A stretch of DNA of 64,000 nucleotides. Source: Channa striata. Its lineage: Eukaryota; Chordata; Actinopteri; Anabantiformes; Channidae. Positions 22,440-32,520 of this stretch are shown piece by piece (positions within the stretch are counted from its first letter, which is position 1; every line of letters starts with the position of its first letter). The notes beneath the pieces are model-generated. The model made no database searches. It was not told the origin of the DNA and was given only the letters and a program-made list of their open reading frames with translations. Both the position numbers and the translations under genes were made by a program. Location: contig CM065168.1 in assembly GCA_033026295.1 (NCBI GenBank), positions 36,282,875 through 36,346,874 of the forward strand, written 5' to 3'.

Positions 22440-22600
22440 AAGATTACGCACTATTTAATGCTGCCTTGCTGGGCCCTCAGCTCAGCTTTCATGGCTCAGC
22501 TGAGGACCCTAACTGAGCGCACACTAAACTGTAAGGTGCTTTGAAGCCGCTCACCGTACAATTACTTCCTACATATGTGCTCTGCCTGGTATTAAATCAG
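22440..22600. promoter_or_regulatory. Candidate CNE with near-perfect hairpin
   Basis: CCTCAGCTCAGC (22485-22496 region) pairs with GCTCAGCTGAGG (about 22494-22505 region) apart from one base, giving nested CAGCT E-box-type words. The surrounding 150 bases are balanced and repeat-free in AT-rich flanks. Confidence 0.3.
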
Positions 22601-22894
22601 AATATGATAATTTTAATGAACTAATTCAGTTCTATAGTGAGTTATTTATGAAATTCCTCCTCCTAAAGCCAGAGACCAGCAACCACATGTCTAATAACAG
22701 ATTTTTTGCTGATATACAGCCTGGAGCTGCTCCAGTGAGGATTATTACCAGGAGATTGAACACATACAATATTATTTTGAACTTTACCATCCAACTGGGT
22801 TCTTTATATTATCATAATTCATATGCTCTTATTTCCATAAAATTATCCTGTTCACAATCACACCTTTTCTGTCTCCTATCTTCCCCGGCGCCAT
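22601..22894. other. AT-rich spacer
   Basis: No gene seen. An 84-codon frame (22648-22902) has no recognised similarity. Confidence 0.5.
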
Positions 22895-23075
22895 ATACAT
22901 AATGGTGCAGCGTCAGGTTAGGCGAGGGCAAAAGTAATCATATTTATTTGTGGATACAGGAGACAAAACTCTGGGATTCATAATGCAATTAGCTTTGTCT
23001 GTTATTCTATTGGCGTGTTCCTGGAGGCCCCAGAGGAGGAAAATGAAAGGGAAAGGTGGGCCGAGCACTGTGACA
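22895..23075. promoter_or_regulatory. Candidate CNE
   Basis: Contains TAATGCAATTAG near 22982-22993 and TAATCATATTTATTTG near 22936-22951 in balanced DNA with GTTAGGCGAGGGC near 22917. Strong enhancer-like texture. Confidence 0.4.
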
Positions 23076-23584
23076 CATGGAACCACGTGGTACAGTCAAT
23101 TTTTTAAACAGCAATCTACAATAAGTCAGCTTTGGCAGTTCTTAGCTTTACTCTCAAAAAAAAAAACGTTCACTATGCATCAGATATTTCATCTAGTGTC
23201 AGACATAAGCTGGTAGAGCCTAGAAGTAGCAGTACCACAAAAGGAGAACAAAATCGTCAACAAATTCTACAGAATACGTTTCCCTCTGCACAGCTGTAAG
23301 AGCTGATTGCATATTTAAGTTTTCCGACGTATTTATTTTTCTTTCCTGCAGCTGTACAAATGCAGATTTCCCAAATGGAACAATTTCCCCTTTCTCCGTG
23401 TGCATACAACGGGAGAGAAATGTCACCAGAGTTAGTCCGGCTTAATCCCGTACGTTGATATGATCACGTTTCTCCACATCACGCAAATATATTGTTTAGC
23501 AGCTGTTTCTTTTAAGATCTCAATCTACAGAAAGCATCTTGCCTTATTTTTTTTTCCCACTCTCTTTCTTTCTTTCCCACTGCA
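23076..23584. other. Spacer
   Basis: A10 and T9 runs and no recognised gene. The 68-codon minus frame (23220-23426) matches nothing known. Confidence 0.5.
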
Positions 23585-23734
23585 TTTTATTACATTGACG
23601 GCATCTTACTAATGCAATGCACCGTTGGCCTGCCGCCACACGCCAATTTATAACACGATGGCTTTTGCTGCCCTATGCATACCAAGTAATGCTGATTTGT
23701 TGCATTGGCTGTGCGGCCTCTCACTCGACTAATG
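23585..23734. promoter_or_regulatory. Candidate CNE
   Basis: Repeat-free block with TTATTACATTGACGG, CTTACTAATGCAATGC, AATTTATAACACG and CAAGTAATGCTG words in quick succession, ending at a T17 tract. One of the more convincing short CNE candidates by texture. Confidence 0.45.
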
Positions 23735-23751
23735 TTTTTTTTTTTTTTTTT
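23735..23751 (+). repeat. Poly(T)17
   Basis: Homopolymer followed by CCAGCC. Resembles a splice-acceptor pyrimidine tract by chance, but the frame downstream is short and unrecognised. Confidence 0.9.
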
Positions 23752-24589
23752 CCAGCCTTACCCCCTCCCAAAATGGTAATATGTGTGGTAAAACACAGCA
23801 CTTAGAAATGGCAGAGAGGTGATGAAGTGGATGATGGGTAGAAAACACCAAAAATACCACAAACACAATAGAGGAGCAGCACTTGAGTAAAACAGAGAAA
23901 CTCTCATGATGGTACTGTAATATCTCTGAAAATACGAATACAGGTGTGTGTTTGTGTCGACAGGTGTGACATAAATCTTTATGATTTTACATGTTTTGTA
24001 CTTGTATACATGCATACGGCTTTTTATATAAATATGTGCACATTAATGTTTTGTACTCCACTAAGAAAATAACTCATATTAAATAATAATGATTATAGTG
24101 ATTAGGGAAAAATAAAAGCAGTAAGTAATAAAAAATAAAGGTCAACGTTTTTATTTTAATACTTTGGGGGTTAACCAGTAATGAGTATTAGTATTTATTG
24201 GTTCATAATATGTTTATTTATTTTATACTTAAACCACCAGGTGGTGTTAAGGTTGTCTGTATATAGTACACTTTGGGGTTCGACAATTTTTTTTTTCTAA
24301 TTATTATTATTCTCAATACATGTGCTAAGGTGATACATCATATTAAGAATCTAAATAGCTAAAACATTATGACAGGAAGTAATAGAATTGTACAATCATA
24401 ATATTAAGCAATTTTCTGCATTTACGACATTTTACTAAATATGTAGAAAGCCAGTTTGTTTTACTTCCTGTGGTGTAGTGGTCACGTTTTGAAATTTTGA
24501 GCTGCATTTTATCATAATTTTATGTGCAAACGTCCCAATTGGATCTTTTTGGGGGACTTGTAACAGAGCTGTTATGTAGCGTGTAGCAT
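23752..24589. other. AT-rich spacer
   Basis: No gene. Contains T9 near 24290 and an imperfect palindrome AACCACCAGGTGGTG at 24232-24246 that misses the CTCF core at the last base. Confidence 0.5.
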
Positions 24590-24780
24590 GAAGTTCTATA
24601 GAGGATGATGTGATATCCTAAGGCATAATGTGACTTAGCTGCTTGTATACAGATTAGGACAAATCCCACCGTGCATTATGATGGGCTATTATTAACCTAA
24701 ATTAATGTTCAGTAAATTGCCTCCCAGCAGGTTTAGTAGGTTCTTATTATGCACTGGACCTTCGCTGTCGTGGTTACAAA
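24590..24780. promoter_or_regulatory. Candidate CNE
   Basis: Contains GATATCC, TTATTAACCTAAATTAATG near 24690-24708 and CCCAGCAGGTTTAG in low-repeat DNA between AT-rich spacers. Confidence 0.35.
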
Positions 24781-25379
24781 ATATACGCAGAGTTTCAAAC
24801 TCATCTGTTCAAACATCAGGAAAACGTTTAAAACTGTGACATACTGGAGTAATGTAAAAAACAGTTGTCTCCCACGTCAGTCGATTGCTTTCAAGCCCAC
24901 CCATCCACCCAGACCTCATCCTTTAGCAGACATTCAGACACTCATTCCAGCTTCTGCAATACTTTCCACACAGCCATATGTCTCCTCTCTGTCATGTTTT
25001 TGGAGGTTGAAGGCCACTGACCCATAGGTACGGCCTGACAAATTATTGATAAGGCCACATGAAATAGTGTGGTACAAGTCAAAATTAGTACATTCCGCAC
25101 TATATTCCATTTTAAAGGTCCTAACAGAAAGAACGTAGTTTGGTTGGAACGCTGCAGTTTGTTACTACCACACCCAAAGTGGTTTGCAAAGAAAAAGCAA
25201 ACTCCAGTGGTGCAACGCCTTGACTGACCTTACAACGAACGCAGGCAACAACAACTGTGCTCAGCTGCTGTGCCGTACGGTGCAGTTATTAGCTGGTAAA
25301 AGATCAGTATGAAACATAGGTTTTAAAATGTCACCCATTCTCAGTTTGCATCTGCCTCAACGAGGTGGTTCAATGAACA
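24781..25379. other. Spacer
   Basis: A 92-codon frame (24749-25027) is Pro/His-containing and unrecognised. No repeat family seen. Confidence 0.5.
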
Positions 25380-25690
25380 TGCCTGTTTTTACATTGTCTG
25401 CTTTCTCTTCCTGTGAAAATGTCAGCAGCTCACAATGTGCCTCTTTGGAACACAACTGCCTCCTCTGAACAGATGCATTTAAATACTGGTCTATTAGTTA
25501 AATGGATCATCCACAAGTGCAGCTGTCACGAGGCAAAAGGCATCTGGACTCAGAGCGAGCCAGGGAAAACTGCTGCATCACCAGGACTTTGCAGCAGGAA
25601 CATCCACCTGACTGTTTTTGCTCAGTGCATCAAAAAATGTTTCTGGCAAATCTCCATGAAGATTTGTGCAATACACAAAGCAAAGTAACT
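25380..25690. promoter_or_regulatory. Candidate CNE
   Basis: Contains ATGCATTTAAATAC near 25473-25486 and TATTAGTTAAATGGATC near 25492-25508. Two overlapping plus frames (84 and 91 codons) cross it. Neither reads like a known protein, and both run into the GT microsatellite. Confidence 0.35.
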
Positions 25691-25694
25691 TACA

Positions 25695-25710
25695 GTGTGT
25701 GTGTGTGTGT
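25695..25710 (+). repeat. (GT)8 microsatellite
   Basis: Perfect 16-base run. Confidence 0.93.
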
Positions 25711-25919
25711 TATTTTTCCCAGACACCACCATTATAAAATGACATGCTATGACTAATGATGTGCTGCTCTAAATGTCTTTTTTTTTTTGCAAACTCGGTA
25801 TGAAAACTATCTTAAAACATTGCTCTGCAGAGGAATATATTAGTTGCGGTGCAGAAAATGATAATTATCAAACCGACATGGCGGCGTATACCCTCGACGT
25901 TATTCAGACAAACATGAGG

Positions 25920-26680
25920 AAACGTCTTTTCTTTCTGTGGCCTTTAATCCACTATAGAATGATGCACCGCTTTCCCGCCGCGCGACTGCAGGTGCTGTCG
26001 TAAAGGTCCTTCAGGCCGAGCTAAGCATGAAACATAGCATGATGAAAGGTAATTCGCTCTTGAAGCTCGACTTTGGCATCGCGTTCATTGGCCCACCTGA
26101 AAATGAGAATGGGGCCCCCGGAGGGTCAACAACGAGGATTCTGAAGTGAAGAGTCGGCATAATTATCGCCTCCAATTCCAGACTAGAAGGGACGTGGCTA
26201 TCTGGAGGTCCACTAAGTGACAGAGGCAGAGAGCGAGTGCTTGGACGAGGCTCAGTAACAAAAGGTTAGGCCGCTATAAATAGCACTGATGGAGCTGATG
26301 GTAAGGGCAAGAATGGCTGCAAGAGGACGGCGCTTATTTGTGGTGGCCGAGGAGCGACGCGGTTTCCGCTGCACTCAGCACCACCGAGAGTCAGACACAC
26401 TATTTCCTGTCACCTTTCAGCTTTTATATGTCAATACGTTACCTATTGACGTTTGCCATTTTGTGTAATTGGCTGTCTTCATGCTGGAAAAAATGTCTGC
26501 AAGAGGGAATAAATAATATAACTCCGGCGCTTAGCCTTGAGGTGAAACATGCTGAATAAGTAGGACAAATGTTTCTGAAACCGAAACAAAGCAAAAGAGC
26601 CGTAACGGAGGAAATCACAGGTTGAAACGCACTCACAGTGTATGTGTGCAGTCTAATAATTTGCCAAAATATACATCGTG
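25920..26680. promoter_or_regulatory. Candidate CNE cluster with MEF2-type site
   Basis: About 760 bases of unusually balanced, CpG-containing, repeat-free DNA. It includes a perfect MEF2 consensus CTATAAATAG at 26274-26283, ATAATTATCGCC near 26159-26170, GTAATTCGC near 26049, and GTGTAATTGGC near 26463. With the block at 26920-27640 it forms the core of the CNE-dense segment. Frames of 73-84 codons cross it without recognisable similarity. Confidence 0.45.
26274..26283. promoter_or_regulatory. MEF2 consensus CTATAAATAG
   Basis: Exact fit to YTAWWWWTAR. It also looks like a TATA element, but no initiator, CpG island or exon follows. Within the CNE cluster it is more plausibly an activator site. 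Confidence 0.35.
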
Positions 26681-26919
26681 CCGCCAATAGCAATCCTTCT
26701 CAAAAACAAATTAGCACAAAAGTATTTTTGAGCAATCCCCACAATAAAAAGTCTAAACATTAATTTAAATGCGCTTGCCACTGCACACAAGACTAAATTT
26801 AAAGTGATCATGAAGCAATTGTTCCTGTCTTCATTAGAAAGGATGGAGTTGTATGAAAGATGAAATGCACACTGGAAACCAGATGGTTATACACAGTACT
26901 TGGATGTAGGTGGAGTTTC
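26681..26919. other. AT-rich spacer
   Basis: Separates two CNE-dense blocks. No gene or repeat seen. Confidence 0.5.
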
Positions 26920-27640
26920 CGGTAGGATGTGTTTTAAAATCCAATGATCACATTAGCTTTAACGCGGCTCGTGAGAGTGTTTGCCCCTGATTACACCTAT
27001 CGCTGCCCATCAAGGGTGTTTACTGCATCAGTCTGCTAATGTGAACATCCCTGACGCACACACACAAAGGGGAAAAGAACATGTGCGCGCTATGAATCAG
27101 GAAATCTCGGATACCCTGACTGTAATGAACCTCCTTTAAGGGCCCCTGGGTAATTCAATCTCCATTCAGAAACGGCTCTCTCTGTATAACGCACATTTCA
27201 TCTGGCTCACATCAAGATCCGTCTCCATATCGGCAAGCGAGCGGGCTCTAAAAGTGGCAGTCGCACCAGATATTGCACGGGCACTGGGCCTAACTGCACG
27301 GATAACCTTTCAGCCGTGCTAATACTGGGAATTCGGTGGGAGCGGTCCCGGCGTTAATTGGATGATGAAGCAGGCTTTATTTCGAAAGCAGGCCTCCTCT
27401 GTTGGGTAATTGTTACCATTACGACGTGACAACAACACGCGCCGCATTCCGAGTGATTCCCGGCTCGGGCTCAGTGGCATGAATATTCCACCTCGATGTT
27501 CTCACCAAGCTGTCTCCAGAGAACCAGCGCTCATCAGCCCTGAATGGACTTTTGTGCTCAGCCGTCGGAGCTGATGGGTAGGTTTTCACTTTTTGGAATA
27601 AACTCTGCTGCAGCATGAAAAATAAGAGTATGTCTTCATG
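26920..27640. promoter_or_regulatory. Candidate CNE cluster, CpG-rich
   Basis: Seven hundred bases of balanced sequence with many isolated CpGs, no simple repeats and words such as GGGTAATTCAATC (about 27149), GCTAATACTGGGAATTC (27318 region), GGCGTTAATTGGATG (27350 region) and GGGTAATTGTTACC (27402 region). The RTTAATTG/GGTAATTG cores recur four times. The 74-codon minus frame 27419-27643 is not recognisable. Best CNE candidate in the left half. Confidence 0.5.
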
Positions 27641-29265
27641 CATTATTTCATGTAGTAGTACACTGTATGCAGATAACGTATCTTATTGCAAAATAATGAC
27701 TGCATAATAGAACTCTTTAGCCATTATTATCAATATCAGTATTATTTATGTGAATTATTAAGTATTGTTATGGTTGGCCTCTTGGCATTGTGCTAAATAT
27801 GAGTGATGTGCAATGAATAATAGTAATTTTGATCAAAATGTAAGTATTCACATATTAATTTTCATTAAGCACCTTAAGACATTGGTAGTAAAATAAAATA
27901 ATAGTAAACAAAAATATAGATTATCTCAACAGGACTCTGCTATTTCTAAAGCTTCCTGAAAGGCCTCTAGGGGCGTTCGAGTGGGTTTAATCAACCCATG
28001 ATCACAAGTGCAATAACATAATTGCAGGTTGTGTGCATGTTCATGTGCATGTGCACTTGGCTATTGTACATTCATCCGTGTGCACCTGTATTTATAGTTT
28101 ATTTACTCCTTCAAAAAAAATTTTTTACATATTCTCCATGCCAAAGTCAAACAGGATTTTCTTACTTTTTCCTCATATTACAAATAATCATGTAGCCTAC
28201 AAAACATTTGAAAAAATAAACTTTAGTCAATTGTGAAAATGCCTCATATCCTCACATTTATTTAAAAAAAGAAACTAAACACTTAATATCTATAAACTCT
28301 CTTAATTGTAACGGCAGCACCTGAAGGCTGCTGTGTTTTTTCCCTAATAGTTTGTATTCATATTCATATTCATGACAGAAATATTCAGTAGTACATTTTT
28401 TCATATGAGCAGCTACTTTATATGAACTAAAATAACCTCTAACCTACTTCAAACCATATCCACATGTCAACATGTTCATAACAAGTTTAAAGTTGCAATC
28501 AGGGTTGAAGTAATCAGCTTATGAATTGCACAAACCTTCACATTTAAAATACTAATTTTTTTGTGCTGCAGTTTTGGTTACCAAATTAAATTTGGCTGGT
28601 CTTCACAAACTCATTTGTAAAACTTATGATGATTTGTAAATTGTCTTATAGTTTCAATACTCCAATTTTTTTTCTAGTCTCACCCAATTAATTTCCCAAG
28701 GCCAAACTGCCAATTTATCCCTGTGCACCATTGAATTCTCCACAACCAAATTGCTTGGTTTAAAAATAAAAACTCATGAAAAGCAAAAATGCCCTTGGCC
28801 TTGTTTTCTGTCATGCCCACTGGCAAGAAGGAAGAAGGCAATTTTGAGAATTCACCTTGTCATATTTTTGAAAATCCCCCCCAAACAAAAACCAAACCAT
28901 GTAACACCAACGTAAGTATTATATATTTCTTGCAAAATTTAATAAAGAAATAAACACTGAACCTCACTTATGTCTCCAACTGAAGTCATGATAAACAATC
29001 TTATACACACACACATAAACCAGTATATTATTTCATAATGTCTAAAATATTAAGTCCGATGTATTAAAATATAAGCTGTGGATGCCTGAAGGCAGATATG
29101 GTTAAATTAATCCAAATTCTCTAGTGGCCCTAAACTCTGCAAGTGGGCATAATATGGATATTGAGCCAATATCCAAAATTTACTGCAATCATAAAAAAAT
29201 GCAGTATATATACAATGTGTCTGTACAAAGTAATTCCACACACATAAACTGGACTACTGTAAGTT
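27641..29265. other. AT-rich spacer
   Basis: Low GC, many A/T runs, (TATTCA)3 at 28355-28372. No gene, RNA or named repeat recognised. Confidence 0.55.
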
Positions 29266-29335
29266 CACTTCAACTTTATTTATACAGCGTCAATTCAGAA
29301 CAAAGTCATCTCAAGGTACTTTACATAATAAAGTC
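29266..29335 (-). mobile_element. Fish SINE/LINE 3'-tail fragment (minus)
   Basis: The plus strand reads CTTTATTTATACAGCG, then TCAATTCAGAACAAAG, then TCATCTCAAGG and TACTTTACATAA. Reversed, this is the dispersed teleost tail '..ccttgagatga..ttgttgtgaattggcgctatataaa'. The same tail occurs in the opposite orientation at 40941-40989. Only the tail is recognisable. Confidence 0.6.
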
Positions 29336-30109
29336 AAATGTAAGAATCATTTATTTCATCTAGAATTTCAATTACTGTAAAAACTGTCTATTATGCTGTA
29401 AATGATTTGCCCTAGTGCAAATTTCCATTATTGCGTGTCTCCCTTGAAATTAGACCTCATTTGAATGTCACCAGACACTCTCTCTCTCACCTGTCCAAAT
29501 AACAAGGTTCGAAACCGGGCTCCCCGTGTCCACTAATGGCCCATCCATCTGCACGATGACGGGGAGCACACAGAACACCGTTTCCCCTCTTCTCTCTACT
29601 TGTTTCTGGAGCTTTCTCCACTCTTTGCACTGTGAACGATAGGACCCCCCGGTGGCATTGTGGGTGAGGAAACTGGAACTGGATCTTTGAAGGGAAAGTG
29701 TCCACGCAATGCAAAAAGAGATCAATGCATCTTTTAATTATCAGTGCGGTGAAAATTGCATCGTTGGGTTCAGTGTCAGCGGCTACAGGCACTGGATCTA
29801 TTACAGACTATGTAATGCACATCCATGTGTGTTCCTTACAGATTGGGCATGTTTTTTTTGGTGCTATGGAGGCCATTACCTTTACATTTGTACAGATGTC
29901 AACAGAGATGTCTGGCAATTTCAGCAATGTGTGGTCAAAAAAATATGAGTTGAATCGCAAGATGTTTGGATTCTTCCCTGTTTTCCAAGCTTGTTATCCA
30001 AATGTATTACAGTGACAAAACCTTATGACCCCAATTCTGAGTTTGAAAAGTTTTATATGACTAGTTGTCACTACATGCAAAACACAGATTTAAACAGGTA
30101 GTCCTGCAA
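29336..30109. other. Spacer
   Basis: Minus frames at 29468-29792 (85 and 101 codons) and a 105-codon plus frame (29698-30015) overlap in different phases and match nothing known. GGTTCGAAACC near 29507 fits a tRNA B box but no A box accompanies it. Confidence 0.5.
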
Positions 30110-31165
30110 ATCTATTTCTTTGTACACTCTACACTCCACAGCCGGGCGGACTAACACAGAAACCGGGCTGCTGTCAACTGCCCATCCTCTTAAAGTACAT
30201 TGCAGAAAAAATACAAGGATACGTGCATGATCACGCTTTCATTAGTTTGAGGGGAAGCAAGGTGGTGGGTGAGGATTAGGAGGAGGCTGTAGATTAGCAG
30301 CGACGGGTAGTGAGAGCGGGATTTGGTCGCATCTCACCCCTGACCATTAATCCCTACTGTAACTGAGCGGAGCAGATGGCAGCCAACAACAAAATCTAGT
30401 GACACTGATGGAATTTCGACTAATGATTCCCCCAATCGGCACAACGAGCCAAACCGAGAACAAGAGGGGGAGACACGACTCTCCCGAGAGGACGTGTCGA
30501 CATCAAAAAAATGTCACTTTCGCAGTGTTAGTGTTGGTATGGATGGTGTGACTTCAATCATTCTCGCCTCCCAGGGCGTCTCTCTGGTACAAACTTGCTC
30601 GATACCCCCGGCTGGAGTCGCAGTAGTAAAATAATTGCCGCGAGAAAACTGACCAGATAGACTCTAAACTTTGGTGAGGGTGATACAGAATGCAGACCAC
30701 TGAACCGCATGTGGCGCCCTTTTTGAGCCCATCGAGCTTAGCAGGGGGGTGCTGTGCTGTGAAGCCAGGGTTCATTCACAAAGAACAGCGGCTGCTGCTG
30801 CTGCTGCTGCTGGCCCAGCTTCTTTAAAACTCTGGGTGTGAACGGTCCATCACTCTTGTTTATTGACGTGCTTATAATCTGCCAGTGGAGCCGTGTAATA
30901 ACTCGGGCTATTTAGATACACCACTATAAAATTAGTCCCTGCGTCACTTTCCTTAGTGTGATTGGTTGGGTTGTCATGGTCACATGACGAGCCGCAACAA
31001 CAAGCTGGAGAAGTTAAACAACTGTGAGCCATTTCTTTGCTATAATAACCTTGACACCGTCTCCACCACTTGCCTCGGCGGCACAGCTGCCATTATGTCG
31101 AGACGGGAAACAATAGTCAGCAGCTCCTTTTCATTGTCTGAAAGCACCTCTAGGAGTTGAATCTC
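30110..31165. promoter_or_regulatory. Candidate CNE cluster
   Basis: About 1 kb of balanced DNA holding TTAATCCC (OTX/PITX type) at 30347-30354, GACTAATGATTCCCC near 30419-30433, TTTATTGACGTGCTTATAATC near 30859-30878 and GTGATTGGTTGGGTTGTCATGG near 30958 (CCAAT-reverse and MEIS-like words). A (CTG)7 repeat interrupts it at 30792. Short frames on both strands carry no known domain. Confidence 0.45.
30792..30812 (+). repeat. (CTG)7 trinucleotide repeat
   Basis: Perfect 21-base run. It is not in any frame I would call coding. Confidence 0.93.
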
Positions 31166-32240
31166 TATAGGAGCAGATTTGCCGTTGCTTTGGAAAGTGT
31201 ATGTCTTTACTTTTTAAACACTTTGTGGCCTTGTGCTGTAAGTTTACTCTGAAATGGAACACCGTGCACTTTCCCACATCTCCAGTGAGTAAAACTATTA
31301 TACATAACTGCTATTTATCAAAATTCTATAATAAAAACGTTACAAACATATTCAGGTTGGCTGTATCTTTCAACCGTGCCAAACCGAACTGAGTGGACAT
31401 AGAGGCAAGATACGCGGTCCCACAATTTACACCATTTCAGGACAAAATCTGGAAGTGAAGTTCAGTCAAATCTCCGTGGACCTTTGTAATCACATTTCAG
31501 ATCACTCGAAAGCGCCGAGTGTTTCCAGAGGCACAGCAGCCTCAGAAGTGGCGAAATGGAAGCAGGGCCTGGGTGATGGAGGTGACCATGGACCGAACTC
31601 TAACAGAACTTTAGAAGGTTCTGTGCAGAGAGGGAGGAACCTGGAAACACTGCTTCGCTTTCCGAACACAGGTTCTCAGTTTTGCAAGCATTTTATTAAA
31701 GCTCACTATAAACCAAGAAACCACAAACACTATCTAGACAGATGGAAGTTAAATTTAGCCATGCATCAAATGTAGAATCTTCCAATTTCAGTAAATCACC
31801 AGATTTTATTTTTTTTAATGAATAATTATTTTGACAGTTTGCAGTACATTGTACTTCCTTTTGTAAGTGGTGACTGTGGGTGTTAAATATTTAGCACCTC
31901 ATTATCATGTTGATATTTCATTGGCTTACACCTTCTGGCTACTAATGATGCGATGTGAGGCAAGTGATCCAACCAGCATCCTGATTAAAATATGATTCAC
32001 TACTGTGATGTGTGTTATGCTGTTTACGATTTGATCGTGAAAGGTGCCCCAGAAAGCCGACGATTGATGGATCGACCTAAAAGCTCAGACATTTATTTGG
32101 AGAAAACATGCGTCGAGCAACAGAATAAAACATTTGTTCTCGCCTGTTTCTGTCGTATTGCTCTTTTCTTTTGTTCTAATGTAAGTATACAGTGCCATCC
32201 TTCTGCATCTTGGCATTAGCATCCTTTTTGTCAGATTGCT
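31166..32240. other. Spacer, nothing firm
   Basis: A 106-codon plus frame (31455-31775) matches no domain I know and lacks splice context. T8 near 31807. No repeat family recognised. Confidence 0.5.
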
Positions 32241-32242
32241 TT

Positions 32243-32279
32243 TTTCTCTCTCTCTCTCTGTGTCTCTCTGGCTCTCTCC
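32243..32279 (+). repeat. (TC)n imperfect microsatellite
   Basis: TC-rich run with interruptions (TGTG, TGGC). Confidence 0.88.
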
Positions 32280-32465
32280 ACATCTCTCACACTTTCTGGC
32301 TCCATACAGTTCTTTCAGGGGAGAGGAATCAGCTCATGTTAAGACCTCACAGTTATGATGAAAAGGGTAATCATCTTGTCACTGTGTGCAGCTAGACGAG
32401 CGCTTTTAGATTGTGAGAGTTACAGCTGACACCGCTGACAGGCCAGGTCACTGTGCTACTGTAGT

Positions 32466-32520
32466 CGGGGGGGTGGGGGAGGGAGGAGGAGGGAGGAGGC
32501 GAGGAAGGGAGGGAGGGGGA
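32466..32520 (+). repeat. G-rich purine tract, putative G-quadruplex
   Basis: Fifty-five bases almost entirely purine with G8, G5 and several G3 runs in short spacing. It meets the canonical G-quadruplex rule on the plus strand and is also a potential triplex-forming polypurine tract. Confidence 0.8.

Noticed and set aside
23735..23800. Poly(T) plus CCAG as a splice acceptor
   Set aside because: The following frame is short with no donor or recognisable peptide. T-runs are common here.
24232..24246. CCACCAGGTGGT as a third CTCF core
   Set aside because: Fails the last constrained core base and is better explained as a short imperfect palindrome.
29497..29545. tRNA-like B box GGTTCGAAACC
   Set aside because: No A box at the right distance upstream, no cloverleaf, and no match to the SINE families found elsewhere.
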